DNA of 64,000 nucleotides. Source: JBKBIP01 sp046297495 (GTDB lineage: Bacteria > Planctomycetota > Planctomycetia > Gemmatales > Gemmataceae). Both the position numbers and the translations under genes were made by a program. The notes under the pieces are model-generated. The model saw only the letters and a program-made list of their open reading frames with translations, searched no databases and was not told where the DNA came from. How positions within the stretch are numbered: the stretch's first letter is position 1; the number at the start of each line of letters is the position of its first letter. The DNA lies in assembly GCA_046297495.1 (NCBI GenBank), contig JBKBIP010000027.1, positions 1 to 64,000 of the forward strand. Reading direction: 5' to 3'. Below are positions 26,262 to 33,937 of the stretch, one piece after another.

Positions 26262-26960
26262 ATGTTACAAGTGCGACAAGTAAGTAAGATTTATCAACAA
26301 CGCCGTCGGCAACGAGTGGTGGCGCTAGATCAAGTGAGCCTGACCATTCCAGCGGGGGATTTCGTGGCTTTGGTCGGCCCCAGCGGTAGCGGCAAGAGCA
26401 CTTTGTTGCTGATGCTCGGCGGCATGTTGACGCCGACCTTCGGCACAGTGTTCTTGCAGGAGCAATCGCTTTACGATCTGAGTGTGCCAGCACGGACGAC
26501 CTTGCGGCGCGAACAAATTGGCTTTGTTTTTCAAAACTTCAACTTAGTCCCCTATTTGACCGCGCTAGAGAATGTTCAGGTTCCACTCTTCTTGGCGGGC
26601 TGGAAGCCGGCCGACCAGCGGCGCCAGGCGGCTGCCATGTTGGAACGGGTTGGCTTGGCGGACCGCCTGGATCATAAACCCAGCGAATTGAGCGCGGGGC
26701 AACAACAACGGGTGGCCCTGGCGCGGACGTTGGCCAACGATCCCGCGGTCATCTTGGCCGATGAGCCGACGGGGAATTTGGACCCCGCCACGCGCCAGCA
26801 GGTGATGAGCTTTTTACAAGAGTTCAACACTGAAGGGCGAACGATTGTCATGGTCACCCATGATCCGCAATGTGCGCGATTAGCCAAGCGGATCGTGCAG
26901 CTGGCGGCGGGGGTGATACAGTCAGACGATTTGCCACCACGGCCGATTCACGCTGCTTGA
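26262..26960 (+). CDS. ABC transporter ATPase of the LolD/MacB type
   Basis: The 232-residue ATPase has Walker A GPSGSGKST (39-47), Q-loop FVFQNFNLVPYLT, signature LSAGQQQRVALAR (143-155), Walker B VILADEPTGNLD (163-174) and switch histidine in VTHD. The FNLVP and LSAGQQQR forms are those of the LolD/MacB branch, which pairs with FtsX-type permeases such as the preceding gene. A GGAGG site lies inside the end of the permease gene, showing translational coupling. A hairpin with a T run follows. Confidence 0.93.
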   Translation: MLQVRQVSKIYQQRRRQRVVALDQVSLTIPAGDFVALVGPSGSGKSTLLLMLGGMLTPTFGTVFLQEQSLYDLSVPARTTLRREQIGFVFQNFNLVPYLTALENVQVPLFLAGWKPADQRRQAAAMLERVGLADRLDHKPSELSAGQQQRVALARTLANDPAVILADEPTGNLDPATRQQVMSFLQEFNTEGRTIVMVTHDPQCARLAKRIVQLAAGVIQSDDLPPRPIHAA

Positions 26961-26973
26961 TGCCGTATCTTGG

Positions 26974-27014
26974 GCGTCCCCAGTCGAGCAAATGCCTTGG
27001 CTGGGACGCTTTTA
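26974..27014 (+). terminator. Rho-independent terminator after the ABC genes
   Basis: GCGTCCCCAG (26974-26983) pairs with CTGGGACGC (27001-27009), one base bulged, followed by TTTTTATT from 27010. It would separate the ABC unit from the ArsR gene. Confidence 0.65.
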
Positions 27015-27027
27015 TTGTGTGGCTGGC

Positions 27028-27043
27028 GACATCGAATAATGTC
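27028..27043. promoter_or_regulatory. Candidate ArsR operator
   Basis: GACATCGAATAATGTC is an inverted repeat (GACAT/ATGTC, six-base centre) 33 bp before the arsR start. ArsR-family dimers bind such short AT-rich palindromes; assignment is inference. Confidence 0.35.
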
Positions 27044-27075
27044 AATTCAATCTTCACACAGGGAAAGGACAACCT

Positions 27076-27507
27076 ATGCGCCAATCCGTTGGCATGAAGC
27101 AAGTGGATCAAATGTTTCGGGCCTTCGCCGATCACAATCGCTTGCGCATTCTCAATTTGCTCAACCGGCAAGAAATGTGTGTCGGCGACTTGGTCACGAT
27201 ATTAAATATCCCTCAAGCGCGTACTTCGCGCCATTTGGCTTACCTACGCAAGGCGGGACTGATAACCAGCCGCAAAGACGGCATGTGGTGTTATTACTCA
27301 TTGACTCCCGCTCAACTACCATTTCATCGGAAGTTGCTGGAATGTCTGACTACCTGTTTAATGGACGTGCCGGAGATGATGGCGGATATTCATCGTGCTG
27401 AACAGCTACGTCACACGGGTAGCGGCTGTTGCCCGGAGAAATTGTTGCTTGTACCTCTTTCACCAGAGGCATCGACAGACAACACGAATCGTCCTTGTTG
27501 TTGCTGA
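27076..27507 (+). CDS. ArsR-family metalloid-responsive repressor with Cys-rich C-terminus
   Basis: The 143-residue winged-helix repressor has the ArsR fold (MFRAFADHNRLRILNLLNRQEMCVGDLV ... PQARTSRHLAYLRKAGLITSRKDGMWCYY). The classic ELCVCDL inducer box reads EMCVGDL: C35 is kept and the second cysteine is G37. Extra cysteines occur at C90, C94, the pair C118-C119 and the terminal triplet C141-C143, so the As(III)/Sb(III) site has probably moved to the C-terminus, as in some other ArsR proteins. It lies between the ABC unit and ACR3 and probably represses both itself and acr3. Confidence 0.88.
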   Translation: MRQSVGMKQVDQMFRAFADHNRLRILNLLNRQEMCVGDLVTILNIPQARTSRHLAYLRKAGLITSRKDGMWCYYSLTPAQLPFHRKLLECLTTCLMDVPEMMADIHRAEQLRHTGSGCCPEKLLLVPLSPEASTDNTNRPCCC

Positions 27508-27548
27508 ATAGGACAGAGTGTTTGCGAGTGTAATAGGTCGCCAAATAA

Positions 27549-27587
27549 TTGACACAGTGATGAAATTCCAATTACCTTATACTGTGT
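27549..27587 (+). promoter_or_regulatory. Candidate promoter/operator of the ACR3 gene
   Basis: TTGACA (27549-27554) and TATACT (27578-27583) lie 23 bp apart, too far for an ordinary sigma-70 promoter. ACACAGT (27552-27558) and ACTGTGT (27581-27587) form an inverted repeat overlapping both boxes, as expected for an ArsR-type operator. Confidence 0.3.
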
Positions 27588-27641
27588 GACACACATTGAA
27601 CAGCACGACGTGGGACACATCGATCCAGGGAGGAGGAGATT

Positions 27642-28733
27642 ATGACCAGCAAATTGAAGGCACCATCAATAGACTCTCCATCCGCGCCGATACCCGAAAA
27701 GCGGCTGAATTTTTTCGAGCGCTACCTAACAATCTGGGTAGCCCTGTGTATGGTCGTGGGTGTGGCCTGCGGTCGCCTTGCTCCGGAATGGATTAGCTTG
27801 TTGCGCGATATGGAAATCGTCAGCCAGATCAACGGCCCCATCACCGTACTCATCTGGTTGATGATCTATCCCATGATGCTCAAGGTGGATTTCGCGGCGC
27901 TTGCTGGTGTCGGCAACCGACCTCAAGGGTTGGCTATCACACTATTCGTGAACTGGTTAGTCAAACCATTCTCGATGGCTCTGCTCGGGTGGTTGTTCTT
28001 CAAACATCTCTTTTTCCCATTTCTCGGTGAGGAATTGGCCAATCAATACACGGCGGGGGTCATCATCTTAGCCGCGGCGCCATGCACGGCAATGGTGTTT
28101 GTCTGGAGTTATCTGACGGATGGCGATCCCGCATATACACTGGTTCAAGTATCGGTGAATGATCTGCTTATGTTAGTCCTTTTTGCCCCCATTGTTCAAT
28201 TCTTGGTCACGGGAACCTCGGATCTGGTTGTTCCTTACGGAATCTTATGGGCTTCCGTGCTCATTTTTGTCGTGATTCCCTTAACGGCAGGCTTGCTAAG
28301 CCGCTATCTTTTGATTCGTCGGTGGGGGCCATCTTGGTTCAACTCATCTTTCTTGCCGCGCTGGCAGCCTGTGGCGGTGAGTGCGTTACTTGTCACGCTT
28401 GTGCTCATCTTTGCTTTTCAAGCCAATAATATCATGAGTCACTCATTTCATGTGTTGTTGATTGCCATTCCTATTTTAATCCAAGTGTACTTTAATTCTT
28501 CATTAGTGTATGGACTGATGCGGCTGTTTCGCGTCCCGTACGGGGTCGCCGCGCCGGGAGCGTTGATTGGTGCCAGCAACTTCTTCGAGTTAGCGGTAGC
28601 CACGGCGATCGCTCTCTTTGGTCCTGGTTCAGGTGCCGCTCTAGCAACCGTTGTGGGCGTACTGGTCGAAGTTCCCGTCATGTTGTCCGTCTGCGCCATT
28701 TGCAATCGTACCCGCGAATGGTTTCCCTCATGA
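27642..28733 (+). CDS. acr3: ACR3-family arsenite efflux transporter
   Basis: The 363-residue membrane protein has ten predicted helices and the ACR3 signature AAAPCTAMVFVWSYL, whose cysteine (C148) is essential for arsenite transport in characterised relatives. Other family motifs are KPFSMALLGWLFF and ASNFFELAVATAIALFG. It exports As(III), driven by the proton gradient. A strong AGGAGGAG site precedes ATG 27642. It sits downstream of arsR in the same direction; no arsenate reductase gene is nearby, so As(V) reduction would have to occur elsewhere. Confidence 0.95.
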   Translation: MTSKLKAPSIDSPSAPIPEKRLNFFERYLTIWVALCMVVGVACGRLAPEWISLLRDMEIVSQINGPITVLIWLMIYPMMLKVDFAALAGVGNRPQGLAITLFVNWLVKPFSMALLGWLFFKHLFFPFLGEELANQYTAGVIILAAAPCTAMVFVWSYLTDGDPAYTLVQVSVNDLLMLVLFAPIVQFLVTGTSDLVVPYGILWASVLIFVVIPLTAGLLSRYLLIRRWGPSWFNSSFLPRWQPVAVSALLVTLVLIFAFQANNIMSHSFHVLLIAIPILIQVYFNSSLVYGLMRLFRVPYGVAAPGALIGASNFFELAVATAIALFGPGSGAALATVVGVLVEVPVMLSVCAICNRTREWFPS

Positions 28734-28793
28734 AATACAGCGCTTGTGATTCGATGTGGAAACGAATCAAGCGTCAAACCGCATTATTACTTG

Positions 28794-30254
28794 TCATCCC
28801 GGCCACGACGGCCGTTTGCCGTGCCAGTCGGTGGCCTGTTCATACAGGCAAGCGCTGCGTAGGAGTTTGTCCTCGGCGAAGGGAGGCGCTTGGAGCTGCA
28901 GGCCGATGGGTAAGCCAGATTTGGTGAAGCCACACGGAATGCTGATGCCGGGGATGCCGGACAGGTTGGCGCTGATGGTGTAGATGTCGGATAAGTACAT
29001 GGCGAGCGGATCATCGACTTTGTCGCCGATGGCAAAGGCGGGAGTCGGCGCCGTCGGTCCAGCCACGACATCACATTCGGCAAATGTCTTGTCGAAGTCG
29101 TTCTTGATCAGCCGACGGACTTTGAGAGCTTGCAAATAATACGCGTCGTAATAACCACTGGACAAGGCGTAGGTGCCGAGCATGATCCGGCGTTTCACTT
29201 CGGCGCCGAACCCCTCGCCGCGGGATTTGCAATACATATCGATCAAATCGTCGAACTGGGCGGCCCGGTGGCCGTAGTGGACGCCGTCGTAACGGGCCAA
29301 GTTGCTGGACGCCTCGGCCGTGGCCACCACGTAGTAGGTGGCGACGGCATAGCGGCTATGAGGCAAGGACACGTCCTTGATGGTGGCTCCGAGCTGTTCA
29401 TACACTTGCAAGGCGGCGCGGATGCTTCGTTCCACCTCGGCATCCAACCCCTCGCCAAAGTATTCGCGCGGCACGCCGATGGTGAGCGATTCGAGCGGTT
29501 GACGGACGGTTTGACGATACGGCGGCACTGGCTGATCAACGCTGGTACTGTCGCGCGCGTCATGGCCGGCGATGACTTCCAGCAACAAGGCGCTGTCTTC
29601 GACTGTGTGCGCGAAGGTGCCGATCTGATCGAGGGAGCTGGCGAAGGCGACCAGACCATAACGAGACACTCGGCCATAGGTCGGCTTCAGCCCAACGATG
29701 CCGCACAAGCTGGCCGGCTGGCGGATGGAGCCGCCGGTGTCACTCCCCAGAGCCAGAGGGACTTCGCAGGCTGCCACTGCCGCTGCCGAGCCGCCGCTGG
29801 AACCGCCGGGGATGCGTTGCGTGTCCCAGGGATTGCGCGTCACCTGGAAGGCGCTGTTTTCCGTGGATGACCCCATCGCGAACTCGTCCATGTTGGTCTT
29901 GCCAATGAGCACGGCATCGGCTTGGTGCAAGCGGGTGATGACATGGGCATCGTAAGGGGGCACGAAAGTCCGCAACATCTTGCTGCCGCAAGTGGTCGGC
30001 GCGCCAGCGGTGCAGAGGACATCCTTGACCGCCACGGGCAACCCAGCGAGCGGGCCGAGCGGCTCCCCCCGGCGGCGACGTTCATCGACCCGGCGGGCCT
30101 GTTCCAAAGCGGTTGATTCCTGGACATGAAGAAAGGCCTGAATGCGCGGCTCACGCTGGCGAATGGCTTGCAAAAAGTGCTGCGTCAGCGTCTCGGCACT
30201 CACGGCGCCGCTTTGCAGCAGTTCCAGCAATTCCACGGCGCTGCGTTCAATCAT
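28794..30254 (-). CDS. gatA: Aspartyl/glutamyl-tRNA amidotransferase subunit A
   Basis: GatA is the amidase subunit of GatCAB, releasing ammonia from glutamine. The 486 residues contain the catalytic triad: K77 in GLPVAVKDV, S152 in PGGSSGGSAAAV and nucleophile S176 in GSDTGGSIRQP, and the conserved TYGRVSRYGLVAFASSLDQIG and DFDKTFAECD-like segments. It lies 51 bp downstream of gatC on the same strand as a gatC-gatA operon; gatB is at 15361 on the other strand. Confidence 0.97.
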   Translation of the reverse strand: MIERSAVELLELLQSGAVSAETLTQHFLQAIRQREPRIQAFLHVQESTALEQARRVDERRRRGEPLGPLAGLPVAVKDVLCTAGAPTTCGSKMLRTFVPPYDAHVITRLHQADAVLIGKTNMDEFAMGSSTENSAFQVTRNPWDTQRIPGGSSGGSAAAVAACEVPLALGSDTGGSIRQPASLCGIVGLKPTYGRVSRYGLVAFASSLDQIGTFAHTVEDSALLLEVIAGHDARDSTSVDQPVPPYRQTVRQPLESLTIGVPREYFGEGLDAEVERSIRAALQVYEQLGATIKDVSLPHSRYAVATYYVVATAEASSNLARYDGVHYGHRAAQFDDLIDMYCKSRGEGFGAEVKRRIMLGTYALSSGYYDAYYLQALKVRRLIKNDFDKTFAECDVVAGPTAPTPAFAIGDKVDDPLAMYLSDIYTISANLSGIPGISIPCGFTKSGLPIGLQLQAPPFAEDKLLRSACLYEQATDWHGKRPSWPG

Positions 30255-30305
30255 GGGTGGTGGTTCCGGTCCCCAAGGAACCGGCTTGGGGAGAAAAGGG
30301 GTGAA

Positions 30306-30593
30306 TCAATCGAGCACGGCCGGCACGCTGTAGAAATCCCCTTGCCGGCGTGGGGCGTTGGCGAGGGCGGCGTCCACGGACAAGGACGGGGCCGGCTCAT
30401 CGGCGCGGAAGACATTCTGGATCGGCAGCGGATGGGCCAGCGGTTCCACCGCCGCGGTGGCCACTTGTCGCAGCTGGTTGACGTAGTCGAGGATGGCTCC
30501 CAGCTGGCGGGTCATCATCTCCAGCTCCCCCGCGCTCAACTCCAGCCGGGCCAGATGCGCCACCCATCGCACTTGTTCGGCGGTTAGGGACAT
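30306..30593 (-). CDS. gatC: Aspartyl/glutamyl-tRNA amidotransferase subunit C
   Basis: The 95-residue GatC protein stabilises the GatA-GatB interface. It shows VRWVAHLARLELSAGELE and ILDYVNQLRQV near the N-terminus and a terminal DFYSVPAVLD segment, and has the usual family length. It is the first gene of the gatC-gatA operon; a long inverted repeat lies just upstream. Confidence 0.95.
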   Translation of the reverse strand: MSLTAEQVRWVAHLARLELSAGELEMMTRQLGAILDYVNQLRQVATAAVEPLAHPLPIQNVFRADEPAPSLSVDAALANAPRRQGDFYSVPAVLD

Positions 30594-30607
30594 CGCACGT
30601 CTCCCGT

Positions 30608-30742
30608 AGTGGGCAGTCGGCAGTGATTAGAAGAAAGCTTTAACGGATTACTGATCATTGCCCCTTGTAGGGGATGGTGATTAGTGCTCGTCTGCGGCTC
30701 ACACGCTAAACGATAAGCACTAATTACTGCCGACTGCTCACT
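30608..30742. repeat. Long inverted repeat between rpmB and gatC
   Basis: Arms of 23 bp at 30608-30630 (AGTGGGCAGTCGGCAG...) and 30720-30742 match with two mismatches; a nested ATTAGTGCT/AGCACTAAT pair lies within the loop. The whole could fold into a cruciform or a long RNA hairpin, and has the size of a small non-autonomous mobile element (MITE-like), though no target duplication is evident. Confidence 0.6.
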
Positions 30743-30751
30743 GTCCACTGC

Positions 30752-31012
30752 TCAAACAGTCGGCATGGTGAATGGTTTCTGAACCTGTGGCCGTTTGACT
30801 TTGCCGGCGCGAATACACTTGACGCACACGCGCACACGGGTCACGGTGCCGTTCATATCCACTTTGATGCGCTGCAAGTTTGGCTTGAAGGTGCGCTTGG
30901 TGATCCCAGTCACCTTACGGCCAACGCCGCCCAGGTATTTCGCTTTGCCGCGCCGCGAAATCTTGTTGCCGATGGCTGGTTTCTTGCCGCAGATAGGACA
31001 TTGCATGCCCAT
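30752..31012 (-). CDS. rpmB: 50S ribosomal protein L28
   Basis: The 86-residue protein matches bacterial L28: MGMQCPICGKKPAIGNKISRRGKAK, then TKRTFKPNLQ, then VRVCVKCIRAGKV. It keeps both CxxC pairs, i.e. the zinc-binding form. ATG 31012 is used because AGGAG lies 8 bases upstream; the next ATG (31006) is also possible. It is monocistronic here. Confidence 0.95.
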   Translation of the reverse strand: MGMQCPICGKKPAIGNKISRRGKAKYLGGVGRKVTGITKRTFKPNLQRIKVDMNGTVTRVRVCVKCIRAGKVKRPQVQKPFTMPTV

Positions 31013-31360
31013 GATGACATCTCCTGAATACTGGCATATCAAAGCCAGTTAGGGCGGAATACCCGATGGTTACCGATCCGGCATTCCTTACCGCAAAATT
31101 ATTAAAGAGAATTACTATAGCAACTTCGGAAGATTTGACAAGTCAGTCACGACGAAGGAAACACGCCTACCAGCCAGCGGAGGCTTCCCAACCGCCGCTG
31201 GCTCCGCGTCCGTGGGTGATCTTCAGCCGCTGAACTTGAACGATATGGATTTTTCTCTTGCCAAACCATGATCCATATGTTAATTTCAGTCTGAAATAAA
31301 ATCGTCGGTCTGGTGCGTGCCGATGACGTGTTCCTGTATTCCTCACCGGAAATTGGCGCC
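31013..31360. other. Divergent intergenic region
   Basis: About 350 bp separate rpmB and the DUF1553 gene. It contains a 9-bp hairpin (AGCCAGCGG at 31172-31180 with CCGCTGGCT at 31195-31203) and an AT-rich stretch around 31085-31140 that may hold the rpmB promoter. No gene seen. Confidence 0.45.
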
Positions 31361-33868
31361 ATGCACACCATTTTCAACACCTGGCGATTGCTTTCTTGGC
31401 TCACGGTTGGCGGCGTGCTATTTCTGGTCCAGAGCATGTCAGCAATGGCGGCTGAGGAGGATGGTGCTACGTTCTTCGCCACCCAGGTACAGCCGATCTT
31501 GCAAGCGCATTGTCTGTCCTGTCATGGCGGCGAGGAGCGCGTGAAGGGGGGATTGAACCTCAGCAGTCGCGCCGGCCTGCTCGAAGGGGGGGATGGGGGA
31601 CCGGTGGTGACACTGGACAAGCCCCACGCGAGCCGATTGCTGCAAGCGGTTCGCTATCAGGATTTGAAGATGCCGCCGCGCGGTAAGCTGCCGCAGGCGC
31701 AGCTTGATATTTTGACGCGCTGGGTGGAAATGGGGGTTCCCTGGTCGGCACGGACCGCGACCCAGAAACTCGGAGCGCCGGTGGTCGATGACCATGCCCG
31801 GCAGTTCTGGTCGTTTCGCCCGGTGCAACGACCGCCGCTTCCCGCCGTGAAAAACGCTGGCTGGGTCAAGAACCCCATCGATGCTTTCCTCCTGGCCAAG
31901 CTCGAAGCCGCCGGTCTGGAACCGGCCCCCCCCGCCGCGCCACACGCCTTGCTGCGACGACTTTACTATGACCTGATTGGCTTGCCGCCGACATCAGAGG
32001 AAGTGCGGGCCTTTGAACAAGCCGCCCGCGACGATTTCCCGGCCGCCTATGAGGCCGTCGTGGATCGCTTGCTGGCCAGTCCGCATTACGGCGAACGCTG
32101 GGGCCGGCACTGGCTCGACCTGGTGCGCTATGCCGAGACGAACAGCTTCGAGCGCGACGGGGCCAAACCGCATGTCTGGCGTTATCGGGATTATGTCATT
32201 CGCTCCTTCAACGAGGACAAACCGTATGACCGATTCATCATGGAGCAGCTGGCCGGCGATGAATTGGACAACGTGACCGTGGATGCGATTATCGCCACCG
32301 GCTACTACCGTCTTCCCTTGTGGGACGACGAACCCGCCGATCCGCCCTTAGCGGTCTATGATGAATTGGATGATATTGTGTCCACGACAGGACAAGTTTT
32401 CCTCGGCTTGACGGTCGGCTGCGCCCGCTGCCATGACCATAAGATCGATCCGTTTCCGCAGGAAGATTATTACCGGCTGTTGGCCTTTTTCCGTGGCATT
32501 CGCCGGTATGGCGTGCGCAGCCATGAGACAGTCGTTCAAGCCTCGGTGAAGGAAGTTCCCCTATCCGCCGACGCCCCCTTGGCGCCGGAAGCCTTGGCCC
32601 TGCACCGCGACCAGATCAAGAATTTGGACAATCAACTAGCGCAAATTGATAACACCATCCGTTCCAAGCTGATTGGCGGCGAGAAGGACGATTATCAATA
32701 CGAGCAGAACCGCTTGGCCATCCTGCAACGGCACGTCGGCAAGCTCATTGATAACAAAACCTTGGCTCGCTATCAAACCTTGTGGGCGGAGCGCGAGCGG
32801 CTGCGAAACACGCCCCCCGCCAACGTGATTCCCGTCCTGTGCGTCAAGGAGATGGGGCCGAAACCACCCGATACCTTCGTCCTAAAGCGCGGCAACCCCG
32901 GCGCCCACGGCGCCAAGGTGACACCGGGATTTCCGTCGGTGCTCACCACCCTGTCAGCCGACGAGCCGCGCCCGACGGCTTCCACCTCGGGCCGGCGGCG
33001 CGTGTTGGCCGAGTGGCTGGCCAGTCCCGACAATCCGCTGACAGCGCGGGTGCTGGTCAATCGGCTGTGGCAATATCATTTCGGGCGCGGCATCGTGCGC
33101 TCGTCGAGCAACTTCGGCTATCAGGGGACGCCACCGACGCATCCCGAATTGCTCGATTGGCTGGCCAGCGAGTTTGTCGCCAGCGGCTGGAAGCTGAAGC
33201 GTATGCACAAGCTGATGGTGATGTCAAACGCCTATCGCATGTCATCCCGGATGAACGCCGACGCGTTCGCCGTGGACCCGGAGAACGACCGCTGCTGGCG
33301 CTTCGATCCGCGCCGGCTGACGGCGGAGGAAATCCGCGATACTATCCTGGCCGTCAGCGGCAACCTCAACCGCAAGATGTTTGGGCCGAGCATTTATCCG
33401 GTCATCCCGCCCGAAGTGCTGGCCGGTCAATCGCGTCCCGGCGCCGGCTGGGGGAAATCGTCCCCCGAAGAGGCGGCCCGGCGTAGCGTCTACATTCACA
33501 TCAAGCGGTCGTTGCCGGTGCCGATTCTGGCCAGCTTCGACGCGGCTGATCCGGACGCCACCTGTCCGGTCCGCTTCACGACGACGCAAGCCGCCCAGGC
33601 GCTCGGCCTGCTCAACAGCGACTTCACCAACGAGCAAGCCCGCCTCTTCGCCCAAGACGTGCATAAACACGTTGGCGATGATGATGCCGCGCAAGTCTGC
33701 TTGATCCTCTGGCGCGTGACCCAACGCGCTCCCACAACGTTGGAAATCGACCGCGGCACGCGCTTGCTGCACCGGATGCGAAATGAACATAAGCAGTCAC
33801 CAGAGGAAGCCTTGCGGTCGTTCTGTTTGTTGGCGTTGAATTTGAATGAATTTGTGTATGTGGATTAA
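31361..33868 (+). CDS. Planctomycete cytochrome-like protein PSCyt1-DUF1549-DUF1553
   Basis: The 835-residue exported protein begins with a signal peptide (WRLLSWLTVGGVLFLVQSMSAMAAE), followed by a PSCyt1 domain with one CxxCH heme site (CLSCHGG), then DUF1549 (GERWGRHWLDLVRYAETNSFERD...) and C-terminal DUF1553 (NPLTARVLVNRLWQYHFGRGIV ... SNFGYQGTPPTHPELLDWLA). In the DUF1549 part CARCHDHKIDP provides a second CxxCH. Such proteins pair with DUF1501 proteins, as here (70 bp to the next gene). They are thought to take part in outer polysaccharide degradation, but the reaction is unknown. ATG 31361 gives a proper signal. Confidence 0.93.
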   Translation: MHTIFNTWRLLSWLTVGGVLFLVQSMSAMAAEEDGATFFATQVQPILQAHCLSCHGGEERVKGGLNLSSRAGLLEGGDGGPVVTLDKPHASRLLQAVRYQDLKMPPRGKLPQAQLDILTRWVEMGVPWSARTATQKLGAPVVDDHARQFWSFRPVQRPPLPAVKNAGWVKNPIDAFLLAKLEAAGLEPAPPAAPHALLRRLYYDLIGLPPTSEEVRAFEQAARDDFPAAYEAVVDRLLASPHYGERWGRHWLDLVRYAETNSFERDGAKPHVWRYRDYVIRSFNEDKPYDRFIMEQLAGDELDNVTVDAIIATGYYRLPLWDDEPADPPLAVYDELDDIVSTTGQVFLGLTVGCARCHDHKIDPFPQEDYYRLLAFFRGIRRYGVRSHETVVQASVKEVPLSADAPLAPEALALHRDQIKNLDNQLAQIDNTIRSKLIGGEKDDYQYEQNRLAILQRHVGKLIDNKTLARYQTLWAERERLRNTPPANVIPVLCVKEMGPKPPDTFVLKRGNPGAHGAKVTPGFPSVLTTLSADEPRPTASTSGRRRVLAEWLASPDNPLTARVLVNRLWQYHFGRGIVRSSSNFGYQGTPPTHPELLDWLASEFVASGWKLKRMHKLMVMSNAYRMSSRMNADAFAVDPENDRCWRFDPRRLTAEEIRDTILAVSGNLNRKMFGPSIYPVIPPEVLAGQSRPGAGWGKSSPEEAARRSVYIHIKRSLPVPILASFDAADPDATCPVRFTTTQAAQALGLLNSDFTNEQARLFAQDVHKHVGDDDAAQVCLILWRVTQRAPTTLEIDRGTRLLHRMRNEHKQSPEEALRSFCLLALNLNEFVYVD

Positions 33869-33882
33869 TGAGGAGCGCCCTC

Positions 33883-33905
33883 GTTCCCAGGCAGCGCCTG
33901 GGAAC
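33883..33905. repeat. Palindrome GTTCCCAGGC/GCCTGGGAAC
   Basis: A perfect 10-bp inverted repeat with loop AGC lies between the DUF1553 and DUF1501 genes. The same sequence is known as a dispersed repeat in many bacteria; it could dampen readthrough within the operon. Confidence 0.7.
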
Positions 33906-33937
33906 AAGAATCGAAAGAACACGCGAGGAAGCCAACC

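Noticed and set aside
27549..27583. TTGACA/TATACT as a normal sigma-70 promoter of acr3.
   Set aside because: Spacing is 23 bp rather than 16-18; kept only as a candidate regulatory site.
30608..30742. Inverted repeat as a rho-independent terminator of rpmB.
   Set aside because: Arms are too far apart (about 90 bp) and no T run follows; a repeat or structured element is more likely.
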